DNA of 5,058 nt from Acidobacteriota bacterium. Its GTDB lineage: Bacteria > Acidobacteriota > Terriglobia > Terriglobales > Acidobacteriaceae. Each line of letters starts with the position of its first letter. Positions within the stretch are counted from its first letter, which is position 1. Below the pieces are notes generated by a model. That model did no database searches. It worked only from the letters and a program-made list of their open reading frames with translations, and had not been told where the DNA came from. The translations under genes were made by a program, and so were the position numbers. This document shows, in pieces, positions 1 to 5,058 of the stretch. Location: the NCBI GenBank assembly GCA_021810735.1, contig JAJZIF010000330.1:1-5058 (forward strand), given 5' to 3'.

Positions 1-75
1 GCCATCGTCGCCCTCCGCTGCTGCCATCTCAACGGCCAATTCGAGGATTACTGGGAGGGTCGCCGGGCCGCATGA
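1..75 (+). CDS. C-terminal end of a transposase, probably ISKra4-like (5' truncated by window)
   Basis: Frame 1 is open from the first base and ends at TGA 73-75, giving 24 residues (starts AIVALRCCHLNGQFEDYW, ends in Arg/Ala). The aromatic and acidic FEDYW stretch followed by a basic tail resembles what I remember of ISKra4-family transposase C-termini. The assignment is supported by the sequence right after the stop, which looks like an IS terminal repeat. With so few residues the family cannot be proven; another transposase family is possible. The catalytic domain lies upstream of the window. The gene runs in the same direction as the glutamate dehydrogenase gene but is separated from it by an apparent IS end and a promoter, so the two are probably not one unit. 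Confidence 0.45.
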   Translation, partial: AIVALRCCHLNGQFEDYWEGRRAA

Positions 76-99
76 TTCCCACTTTTATGTCGCACACCC
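1..99 (+). mobile_element. Right end of an insertion sequence (ISKra4-like), including putative terminal inverted repeat at 76-99
   Basis: Directly after the transposase stop codon lies TTCCCACTTTTATGTCGCAC followed by ACCC (76-99). Read on the other strand it begins GGGTGTGCGACATAAAAG, a GGG-starting, AT-cored terminus of the kind I associate with ISKra4 elements. A transposase stop that abuts such a sequence is the usual layout of an IS 3' end. The left end is outside the window, so inverted-repeat pairing and a target duplication cannot be checked. The exact outer boundary (base 99 or 100) is a guess. Confidence 0.5.
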
Positions 100-115
100 C
101 TTTAGTTAGTCCCGC

Positions 116-145
116 TTGCCGGGGGTGAGGGGGCGGGCCTATACT
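116..145 (+). promoter_or_regulatory. Putative sigma70-type promoter for glutamate dehydrogenase
   Basis: A -35-like TTGCCG (116-121, four of six matches to TTGACA) and a -10-like TATACT (140-145, five of six matches to TATAAT) are separated by 18 bases. Transcription would start near base 152 and give a leader of about 79 bases before the preferred ATG at 231. The promoter begins about 16 bases outside the presumed IS end at 99, so it is either chromosomal or newly formed next to the insertion. The spacer is very G-rich. This is a motif match only. Confidence 0.4.
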
Positions 146-230
146 CCGAAGGTTTGGCCGGAATATGGCTTGTGAAGACCGACGCGATACGCTCTGGGAG
201 CAAATCAAGTCGGCGGTCATGGAGAATGGA

Positions 231-1496
231 ATGGCTACAATAACGATCGCGCAGGAAATGAATCCATGGGAGGCGCAAGCCGCCCGTTTTGACTACGCCG
301 CGCGCAAGCTGAATCTGGACGAAGACTTGTGGAAGGTGCTCCGTTCGCCGAGCCGCGAAATCATAGTGCATTTCCCTGTTTCAATGGATGATGGGCATAT
401 CGAGCTGATGACTGGATTTCGCGTTCACCATTCCATCGCGCGTGGGCCGGCGAAGGGCGGCATCCGCTATTCACCGGACTTGACGCTCGACGAGGTACGC
501 GCGCTGGCCAGCTGGATGACCTGGAAATGCGCCGTGGTCGACATTCCCTTTGGCGGATCGAAGGGCGGTGTGATCTGCGACCCGAAAAAGCTCTCCAGAG
601 GCGAGTTGGAACGTATTACCCGGCGCTACACCGCGGAGATCATCGAATTTCTTGGCCCGGAAAAAGATGTGCCCGCACCGGACATGAATACCAATGAGCA
701 GACCATGGCCTGGGTCATGGATACCTACTCGATGCACATGCGGCAGACGGTGACCAGCGTGGTGACCGGCAAGCCGATCGAGCTGGGCGGCTCGCGGGGG
801 CGGCGGGCAGCAACGGGCCGCGGCGTTCGCGTGGTTTGCCTGGAGGCGCTGCGCCATCTCAAATTGCCGGTGGAAGGCTGCCGCATCATCATTCAAGGTT
901 TCGGCAATGTGGGCTCGAACGCAGCGCAACTGCTGATGGAAGCCGGCTGCAAGATCGTGGGGATTGCGGAGATCGACGGCGGTCTGTACAACGCGAACGG
1001 GATCGATATTTCCGCGCTGAGCCGATACCGCGAGGAGCATGGCACGGTGGTTGGGTTTCACGAAGCGGAGGCGGCGGAGGCAGTAGATCTGCTGACGAGG
1101 GCGTGCGAGATTTTGATTCCGGCAGCGGCGGAGAACGAGATCACCAGCCGCAATGCGGCGAAGGTGCAGGCAAAGATCGTCTGCGAAGGCGCGAACGGGC
1201 CCACGACCGCGGTCGCCGATGACATTCTGGCCGACAAGGGAATCTTTATTGTTCCCGATATACTCGCCAATGCGGGAGGCGTCACTGCTTCATACTTCGA
1301 GTGGGTGCAGGACCGCCAGGGATATTTCTGGAAAGAAGAGCTGGTGAATGAGCGCCTGGAAGAAATCCTCGTCAAGAGCTTCGAACACGTCGTTCACTAC
1401 TCGCAGACCCACGGAGTGAACAACCGGATCGCCGCCTACATGCTGGCGATGGATCGCGTGGCGGGCGTCATCCGGCAGCGTGGATTTTACGCGTAA
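231..1496 (+). CDS. gdhA: Glutamate dehydrogenase (Glu/Leu/Phe/Val dehydrogenase family, hexameric class)
   Basis: Catalyses reversible NAD(P)-dependent oxidative deamination of glutamate to 2-oxoglutarate and ammonium in the cytoplasm. From ATG 231 it is 421 residues, the normal size for small hexameric enzymes. The N-terminal substrate domain holds GPAKGGIR (Lys75), [15 protein letters not shown] (Lys99 and catalytic Lys111) and [14 protein letters not shown] (Asp151). These match Clostridium symbiosum GDH Lys89, Lys113, Lys125 and Asp165. The Rossmann motif GFGNVG is at 223-228, with Glu247 at the end of the next strand, which hints at NAD preference but does not prove it. EGANGPTT (319-326), [10 protein letters not shown] and SYFEW follow, the Ser (354) fitting C. 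symbiosum Ser380. The retained Lys75 and Ser354 favour glutamate over leucine or phenylalanine. ATG 231 has GGAG at 221-224, six bases upstream, and yields the family-like start [14 protein letters not shown]. In-frame ATGs at 165 and 219 have poorer ribosome sites; using 165 adds 22 residues. The frame is intact to TAA 1494-1496. Confidence 0.95.
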   Translation: MATITIAQEMNPWEAQAARFDYAARKLNLDEDLWKVLRSPSREIIVHFPVSMDDGHIELMTGFRVHHSIARGPAKGGIRYSPDLTLDEVRALASWMTWKCAVVDIPFGGSKGGVICDPKKLSRGELERITRRYTAEIIEFLGPEKDVPAPDMNTNEQTMAWVMDTYSMHMRQTVTSVVTGKPIELGGSRGRRAATGRGVRVVCLEALRHLKLPVEGCRIIIQGFGNVGSNAAQLLMEAGCKIVGIAEIDGGLYNANGIDISALSRYREEHGTVVGFHEAEAAEAVDLLTRACEILIPAAAENEITSRNAAKVQAKIVCEGANGPTTAVADDILADKGIFIVPDILANAGGVTASYFEWVQDRQGYFWKEELVNERLEEILVKSFEHVVHYSQTHGVNNRIAAYMLAMDRVAGVIRQRGFYA

Positions 1497-1537
1497 GAGC
1501 GAAGAACGATCCCATGTCTCACCCTGATCCGTGGATA

Positions 1538-1563
1538 ACATTGCGTTCAAGTTGATGCGATGT
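1538..1563 (+). other. Imperfect hairpin downstream of gdhA (weak terminator candidate)
   Basis: ACATTGCGTT (1538-1547) can pair with GATGCGATGT (1554-1563) around a six-base loop, giving 10 pairs of which three are G-U. It begins 41 bases after the dehydrogenase stop. There is no U-tract after it, so it is not a canonical intrinsic terminator; it could end or protect the gdhA transcript, or be chance. Apart from this and the hairpin at 1625-1646, I see nothing convincing in 1497-1664. Confidence 0.25.
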
Positions 1564-1624
1564 CCAGAAAGCCGCGTGGAGTGGCAGGATGCGGGGTAAA
1601 TGAGGAGTGTCTATGGTCTATTTT

Positions 1625-1895
1625 CCTGCACCTTTCAGGTGCGAGGAACGGTTACGATGTGGACATGAATCCGCCCCGAAAGCCTTCGCCGACCGAATCT
1701 CCGCTGTTGTTTGAGATTGACGATGAGCCGCTGGAAGAAACGCTGACGGCATGGGGCGGCGTGCCGCTGGTGGTGCAGGCGTTTCGCTCTCTGGGCGTGC
1801 CGGCCAGCGTGCGTCAGCATGTGCAGATCAAGCAGCGGGAGCGCGGCTACGACGAAGCCACGATGGTGGAGAGCTTTGTGGTGCTGAACGCGGCG
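1625..1895 (+). mobile_element. IS1380-like insertion sequence remnant (left end plus transposase N-terminus)
   Basis: The protein encoded from 1665 begins like an IS1380-type DDE transposase (LLFEIDDEPLEETLTAWGG, then GYDEATMVESFVVLNAA). It stops matching around base 1893-1897, so about 76 codons of an element that normally encodes several hundred residues remain. The left boundary is inferred. CCTGCACCTTTCAGG starts at 1625, and known IS1380-family ends such as that of ISEcp1 begin with CCT. It also folds into a 9-bp stem (CCT+GCACCT against AGGTGC+AGG, one bulged G at 1643). It is preceded by a T-rich stretch, in keeping with AT-rich targets. The right end and the catalytic part are missing, so the element cannot move by itself. 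Confidence 0.6.
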
Positions 1896-1955
1896 GACAT
1901 CGAACGGGCGCGAACGCATCTTACCGACTACATGAAAAGGACAGCAACGCCATGA
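1665..1955 (+). CDS. Chimeric ORF: truncated IS1380-type transposase N-terminus fused in frame to a toxin C-terminus
   Basis: This open frame encodes 96 residues in two parts. Residues 1 to about 76 resemble the N-terminal, non-catalytic part of IS1380-type transposases (PLVVQAFRSLGVPASVRQH, then ERGYDEATMVESFVVLNAA). In full-length relatives the next residues are typically a GG-[DE]-C-[LV]-[DE]-D segment. Here the chain instead switches to DIERARTHLTDYMKRTATP, which resembles the end of RelE/HigB-like addiction-module killer proteins (their usual ending is GDK-S/T-x-Q-x-x-DI-x-x-A). The stop TGA 1953-1955 overlaps the antitoxin ATG as ATGA. The ATG at 1665 is chosen because transposase similarity begins there. 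GAGGA at 1643-1647 is too distant for a good ribosome site; GTG 1659 is a better-spaced alternative, and the frame is open back to ATG 1560. No DDE catalytic residues and no toxin active-site region are present, so neither parental activity is expected. It may still be translated and couple translation to the antitoxin. Confidence 0.7.
   Translation: MNPPRKPSPTESPLLFEIDDEPLEETLTAWGGVPLVVQAFRSLGVPASVRQHVQIKQRERGYDEATMVESFVVLNAADIERARTHLTDYMKRTATP
1896..1955 (+). pseudogene. Remnant of a RelE/HigB-like addiction module toxin gene (C-terminal ~19 codons)
   Basis: Codons for DIERARTHLTDYMKRTATP directly precede and overlap an intact HigA-like antitoxin, which is where the toxin gene of this family (putative addiction module killer protein, TIGR02683 type) sits. 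The DI-x-x-A start and basic helix fit the C-terminus of such toxins. The ~80 residues before it, including the RelE fold, are absent. I translated all three + frames of 1497-1664 and found no toxin N-terminus. The exact breakpoint within GCGG around 1892-1897 is uncertain. The toxin should be inactive. Confidence 0.6.
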
Positions 1956-2257
1956 AAAAGACAGCCAGCATTTCTCACGATGAGGCGCTTGTGCGTGAAC
2001 TTCGGGACAACCCGGAGTTTGCCGCGGAATACCTGCGCTCCGCACTGGAAGACAAGGACGAACCGCGCGTGCTGTTGCTTGCCCTGCGGCGCATTGCCGA
2101 GTCCAGAGGCGGCATTGCGAAGGTGGCCAAGGCTGCGGGAATGGAGCGCGAGAGCCTGTATCGCGCGCTGTCCGCCAAGGGCAATCCTCGCCTGTCCACG
2201 CTGGTCGCTGTCACCCGCGCCGTGGGTTTGAAGCTCACCGTGGAGGCTTCCTCATAA
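1952..2257 (+). CDS. HigA-like addiction module antitoxin with HTH domain (orphaned)
   Basis: It encodes 101 residues, the usual size for antitoxins of the COG3636/TIGR02684 type that pair with RelE/HigB-like killer proteins. The N-terminal part (1-37, DEALVRELRDNPEFAAEYLR) is the typical toxin-contacting segment. Residues 41-97 form a Cro/C1-type helix-turn-helix: LLLALRRIAESRGGIAKVAK, then AAGMERESLYRALSAKGNP and LSTLVAVTRAVGLKL. In intact systems it neutralises the toxin by binding it and represses its own operon. The start ATG 1952 overlaps the upstream stop as ATGA, and AAAAGGA (1935-1941) lies ten bases before it, inside the toxin remnant. The frame is complete to TAA 2255-2257 with no visible decay. 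Because most of the toxin is gone, it now stands alone. It may survive as a DNA-binding regulator or as an anti-addiction factor against a related toxin elsewhere; that is inference. Confidence 0.88.
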   Translation: MKKTASISHDEALVRELRDNPEFAAEYLRSALEDKDEPRVLLLALRRIAESRGGIAKVAKAAGMERESLYRALSAKGNPRLSTLVAVTRAVGLKLTVEASS

Positions 2258-2277
2258 GCAGATGCTTAAATAGAGGG

Positions 2278-3276
2278 ATGAGCGATGCTGGGGCGAAGGC
2301 TGTCGATGTACTTGTGATTGGGGCTGGGCCGACTGGGCTGGCATGCGCGATCGACGCGCAGAATGCCGGGTTCCGCGCCATGCTGGTGGATAAGGGTTGC
2401 TTGTGCAATTCACTGTTTCATTACCCTTCCGGCATGACGTTCTTCACGACGCCGGAACTGCTGGAGATCGGCAATATCCCGTTCAGCAGCCCGAACCAGA
2501 AGCCGACTCGGCAGGAGGCGTTGGAGTATTACCGCAAGGTGGCGCAGCATTTTCGGCTGAAGCTTCGCCAGTACCAGCATGTCGAACGAGTGGAAGGAGT
2601 GGCCGGCAACTTCACCATCCACTGCACCGACGCGGCGGGACGTCCGCACACCTACCAGACGCGCGCGGTGGTCATCGCCACGGGATATTATGACCGCGCC
2701 AACTACCTCGGCGTCCCCGGAGAGGACCTGGCGAAGGTCTTCCACTATTATCAGGACCCGCATCCCTACTTCGACCAGGATGTGCTGGTGATTGGCGGCA
2801 AGAACTCCGCTGCCATTGCCGCGCTCGACTTATGGCGGCACGGCGCGCGGGTCACGCTGGTCCATCGCGGCGCGGCCATGCACAAGCACGTGAAGTATTG
2901 GATTCTGCCGGACATCGGAAACCGCATCGCGCACGACGAAATCCACGGTTACTTCGAAACAATCGTGGAAGAAATCATGATCGATTCCGTGCGTCTTCGC
3001 ACGCCGAACGGAAGCCTGACGCTGAAGAACGATTTCGTCTTCGCGATGACGGGATATCATCCGGATTTTGCTTTTCTGGAGGCGCTCGGCATTCGCCTGA
3101 CTGGCGCGGACCGCACCCCGGCCTTCGATCCCGAGACGCTGGAAAGCAATGTTCGCGGCATCTATCTGGCGGGCGTGGTTGTCGCCGGAAAACGCACCAA
3201 CGAAATTTTTATTGAAAATGGCCGTTTCCACGGCGCACAGATTGCCGCCAGTCTGCGCAAGAACTTCCCCGACTGA
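2278..3276 (+). CDS. ypdA: YpdA-like FAD/NAD(P)H-dependent disulfide reductase (putative bacillithiol disulfide reductase)
   Basis: It encodes 332 residues, the usual YpdA/Bdr length. The family belongs to the thioredoxin-reductase-like flavoproteins and in Firmicutes reduces bacillithiol disulfide with NADPH in the cytosol. The FAD-binding GAGPTG is at 15-20, and the YpdA signature KGCLCNSLFHYPSGMTFF then TPELLEIG spans 39-65. ATGYYDRANYLG (134-145) follows. The NAD(P)H-binding motif IGGKNSAA is at 172-179 with VTLVHRG at 192-198, and the C-terminal FAD motif GIYLAGVVVAGKRTNEIFIE spans 294-313. No CxxC redox motif occurs between the FAD and NAD(P)H motifs, which separates it from true thioredoxin reductase. 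The Cys proposed as catalytic in Firmicutes YpdA (Cys14, in GPCG) is Thr19 here, while Cys23, Cys41 and Cys43 are present, so the substrate is uncertain. The start ATG 2278 is preceded directly by GAGGG (2273-2277), an unusually short spacing; no other in-frame start fits the Rossmann N-terminus. The gene lies 20 bases after the antitoxin stop, so it may share its transcript. Confidence 0.85.
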   Translation: MSDAGAKAVDVLVIGAGPTGLACAIDAQNAGFRAMLVDKGCLCNSLFHYPSGMTFFTTPELLEIGNIPFSSPNQKPTRQEALEYYRKVAQHFRLKLRQYQHVERVEGVAGNFTIHCTDAAGRPHTYQTRAVVIATGYYDRANYLGVPGEDLAKVFHYYQDPHPYFDQDVLVIGGKNSAAIAALDLWRHGARVTLVHRGAAMHKHVKYWILPDIGNRIAHDEIHGYFETIVEEIMIDSVRLRTPNGSLTLKNDFVFAMTGYHPDFAFLEALGIRLTGADRTPAFDPETLESNVRGIYLAGVVVAGKRTNEIFIENGRFHGAQIAASLRKNFPD

Positions 3277-3354
3277 AGGAATTTCCGATTTTTCTGCAGT
3301 TCGTAAAACCTCTGCATCCCATTCGCCAGCGGAATTGCGCTCCAATACAATCAA

Positions 3355-5058
3355 ATGAAACCCCCTATGCCGCGGCTCATTCCACGGACAATTCGAGGGC
3401 AACTCATTCTGGGCACCGCAATGTTGCAGTGCCTGCTGGTGGCGGCCGTGTTTGGGTACGTATACCACCAGGAACGGGACAGCCTGCGTCATCGTACAGC
3501 AGACCGGCTTACCTATCAGGTGCGGGTGCTGAGCAGCGCCGCCGCCGCGGAACTGAAGGACCAGCACCTGACACACCTGCAAACGATCCTGGACGATGTA
3601 ATGAGTGCACCCGCGATTCGCGCCGCTCGCGTCACGGATCTTTCCGGCAACACCCTGGCCTACAGCGACGAAATTGAAAAGGAAGGCTATCCGCCTTTGT
3701 CCGCGGCAGAGCGCGGGCAATTGGGGTTGCATTCCACGGCCACGATCTTCGAGAACGGAAGCGCGGGGATGATGGCCGTTCAGGACATTGACGTCGACAA
3801 CACTCCCGTCGCCCTGGCCTGGATTTATCCGGACACATCGGAAGATCAAGTCGACTTGTCGAGTCTTCTGCGTTCGGCGCTTTTGTTTGCCCTGTTTGCA
3901 ATTGCCGCCAACGCTCTGTTTTCGCTGGTGTTGGCGCGCTCCGTGACTCGTCCTTTACGCGGACTTTTGCGCGGCACGAAGCTGCTGATTCGCGATCCTG
4001 AGCGCAGCGACGTGTTTCCGCTGAAGGTCCGCTCTCTGAACGAGGCTGGCGAGCTGACGCGATCGTTCAACACGATGGTTGCGGCGCTGAAAGAGCAGCG
4101 CGCCGGACTGAACGAAACTCTCGCCCTGCTGGATTCCATGCTGGCCAATGCGCCGATCGGCTTTGCTTTTTTCGATCGCAAGATGCGCTACGTGCGGATG
4201 AATCAATTTCTGGCGGAGATGGACCATCTGTCGATCGGGCATCACCTGGGCCGCACGGTGCAGGAAGTTTTTCCGGGCTCGCTTGGATCTGAAATGGCAG
4301 CCGCTATCGAGCACGTATTCACAACGGGAGCACCTGCGCGCGACGTGGAACTGCATGGCGAGCTGCCAACGATGCCCAGCAGTCCGCCGCGGATATGGCT
4401 CACCAGTTTGTATCCGGTACGCACAGGTGGTGACCGACCCGGCGAGCCGCGAGGCGACGAGCCCCAGCGCACCGTCGACGCCGTACCCCAGCCGCCTATG
4501 GTCCGCTGGGTTGGGGCAGTGATTGTAGATGCGACAGACAGGAAGCTGTCGGAAGAACTGTTGCGTAGAACAGAGAAGCTGGCAGCCACGGGACAACTTG
4601 CCGCCTCGATTGCGCATGAGATCAACAATCCTCTGGAAGCCGTCACCAATCTGCTCTATCTGTTGCATCAGCAGCCGCTCGATTCCGATTCGAGATATTA
4701 CGCCGACATGGCGCAGCAGGAGATCGCCCGTGTCTCGCACATCACCCAGCAGACTCTGCGTTTTTACCGGCAGTCTTCCAGTCCCTCCGCGACCAATCCA
4801 GCCGATCTGCTGGACTCTGTGCTGGGATTGCACCAGGGGCGACTGAACGCGACCAATGTCAAGGTCGTCCGACGCTACCGCGATCCAGCCGAGCTATTGG
4901 CCTTCAGCGGAGAGATGCGTCAGTTATTCGCCAATCTCATCGGCAACGCGTTGGATGCGATGCCCCATGGCGGCCGATTGCTGCTTGCGGTTCGTACCTC
5001 CAGGGCGTGGAACCGGCCAGATATTCGAGGTGTGCGCATCGTAGTCGCAGACACTGGC
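3355..5058 (+). CDS. Membrane sensor histidine kinase (periplasmic sensor-HAMP-PAS-HisKA-HATPase), 3' truncated by window
   Basis: The frame is open from ATG 3355 to the last base (568 codons seen). Predicted order: TM helix at ~14-36; extracytoplasmic sensor at ~37-168, Cache-like (RAARVTDLSGNTLAYSD at 89-105); second TM at ~170-194; HAMP at ~195-248 (RSVTRPLRGL, then LNEAGELTRSFNTMVAAL); PAS-like domain at ~254-393 (LDSMLANAPIGFAFFDRKMR). A short HisKA follows with ASIAHEINNPLEAVTNLLYL, phosphoacceptor His421 (CAT 4615-4617). The ATPase N-box LFANLIGNALDAM is at 524-536 with Asn527 and Asn531, and the window cuts at DTG (566-568) of the G1 box. HEINNPLEAVTNLL is typical of HPK4/NtrB-type kinases. 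It would autophosphorylate His421 with ATP in response to an extracytoplasmic signal and pass phosphate to a response regulator not seen here. A Pro/Arg/Asp-rich stretch at 356-383 interrupts the end of the PAS domain. Start 3355 is the first in-frame start after a TAA at 3304-3306; it and ATG 3367 both lack a clear ribosome site. Confidence 0.9.
   Translation, partial: MKPPMPRLIPRTIRGQLILGTAMLQCLLVAAVFGYVYHQERDSLRHRTADRLTYQVRVLSSAAAAELKDQHLTHLQTILDDVMSAPAIRAARVTDLSGNTLAYSDEIEKEGYPPLSAAERGQLGLHSTATIFENGSAGMMAVQDIDVDNTPVALAWIYPDTSEDQVDLSSLLRSALLFALFAIAANALFSLVLARSVTRPLRGLLRGTKLLIRDPERSDVFPLKVRSLNEAGELTRSFNTMVAALKEQRAGLNETLALLDSMLANAPIGFAFFDRKMRYVRMNQFLAEMDHLSIGHHLGRTVQEVFPGSLGSEMAAAIEHVFTTGAPARDVELHGELPTMPSSPPRIWLTSLYPVRTGGDRPGEPRGDEPQRTVDAVPQPPMVRWVGAVIVDATDRKLSEELLRRTEKLAATGQLAASIAHEINNPLEAVTNLLYLLHQQPLDSDSRYYADMAQQEIARVSHITQQTLRFYRQSSSPSATNPADLLDSVLGLHQGRLNATNVKVVRRYRDPAELLAFSGEMRQLFANLIGNALDAMPHGGRLLLAVRTSRAWNRPDIRGVRIVVADTG

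Noticed and set aside
165..230. Upstream ATG 165 as the gdhA start
   Set aside because: Kept only as an alternative: its ribosome site is poor and the extra 22 residues precede the family-typical N-terminus, whereas ATG 231 has GGAG at good spacing.
471..1061. Minus-strand open frame of 196 codons antisense to gdhA
   Set aside because: His/Ala/Arg-rich shadow of the conserved dehydrogenase sequence, with no motif of its own.
1560..1664. Upstream in-frame extension of the chimeric ORF from ATG 1560
   Set aside because: The extra 35 residues show no resemblance to a transposase or toxin and cross the inferred IS end and hairpin; probably just open by chance.
1497..1664. Search for the missing toxin N-terminus
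   Set aside because: All three + frames here are short or broken and none resembles the start of a RelE/HigB-like toxin.
3323..3351. Promoter-like TCGCCA and TACAAT (17-base spacing) before the histidine kinase
   Set aside because: Transcription would start near 3358, after the preferred start codon at 3355. It would only make sense for a near-leaderless start at 3367, so I did not list it.
3277..3354. Possible terminator after the flavoprotein gene (GGAATTTCC followed by a T-run at 3280-3297)
   Set aside because: The inverted repeat has no room for a loop and there is no stable GC stem before the T-run.
2830..3849. Long minus-strand open frame (339 codons) across the flavoprotein end and the kinase start
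   Set aside because: It spans a gene boundary, has no recognisable motif, and lies antisense to two frames with clear domain signatures. It is a codon-bias shadow.
3955..4833. Minus-strand open frame of 292 codons antisense to the histidine kinase
   Set aside because: No domain-like pattern, while the + frame has HAMP, PAS, H-box and N-box in order across the same bases.

Overview
The window looks like a piece of a GC-rich bacterial chromosome, most likely an acidobacterium (Terriglobia-like). The guess rests on the style of the glutamate dehydrogenase N-terminus ([16 protein letters not shown]), on a YpdA-like flavoprotein outside the Firmicutes, and on the IS types. No rRNA or other strict taxonomic marker is present, so the assignment is an inference. 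All supported genes are on the + strand.

Layout. Bases 1-99 are the 3' end of an insertion sequence, probably ISKra4-like: the last 24 codons of a transposase, then a terminal-repeat-like sequence. A sigma70-like promoter lies just outside this IS end and precedes a complete Glu/Leu/Phe/Val-family glutamate dehydrogenase (231-1496, possible upstream start at 165). Bases 1497-1664 hold no convincing gene, only two hairpins; the second probably marks the left end of an IS1380-like element. Next comes a short chimeric ORF (1665-1955). Its first ~76 codons are the N-terminus of an IS1380-type transposase and its last ~19 codons look like the C-terminus of a RelE/HigB-like 'addiction module killer' toxin. 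This ORF overlaps by ATGA an intact HigA-like antitoxin gene (1952-2257). A YpdA-like FAD/NAD(P)H disulfide reductase follows 20 bases later (2278-3276). The window ends inside a membrane histidine kinase (3355-5058, cut at its ATP-binding domain).

How the genes relate. Glutamate dehydrogenase links ammonium and 2-oxoglutarate to glutamate. The YpdA homologue would act in low-molecular-weight thiol redox balance, and the kinase in signal transduction; no shared pathway is evident. The most notable object is the broken toxin-antitoxin locus: an IS1380 insertion plus a deletion appears to have removed most of the toxin and left an antitoxin coupled to a transposase-toxin hybrid. I found no CRISPR array, tRNA or rRNA, and no wholly new multi-gene system.
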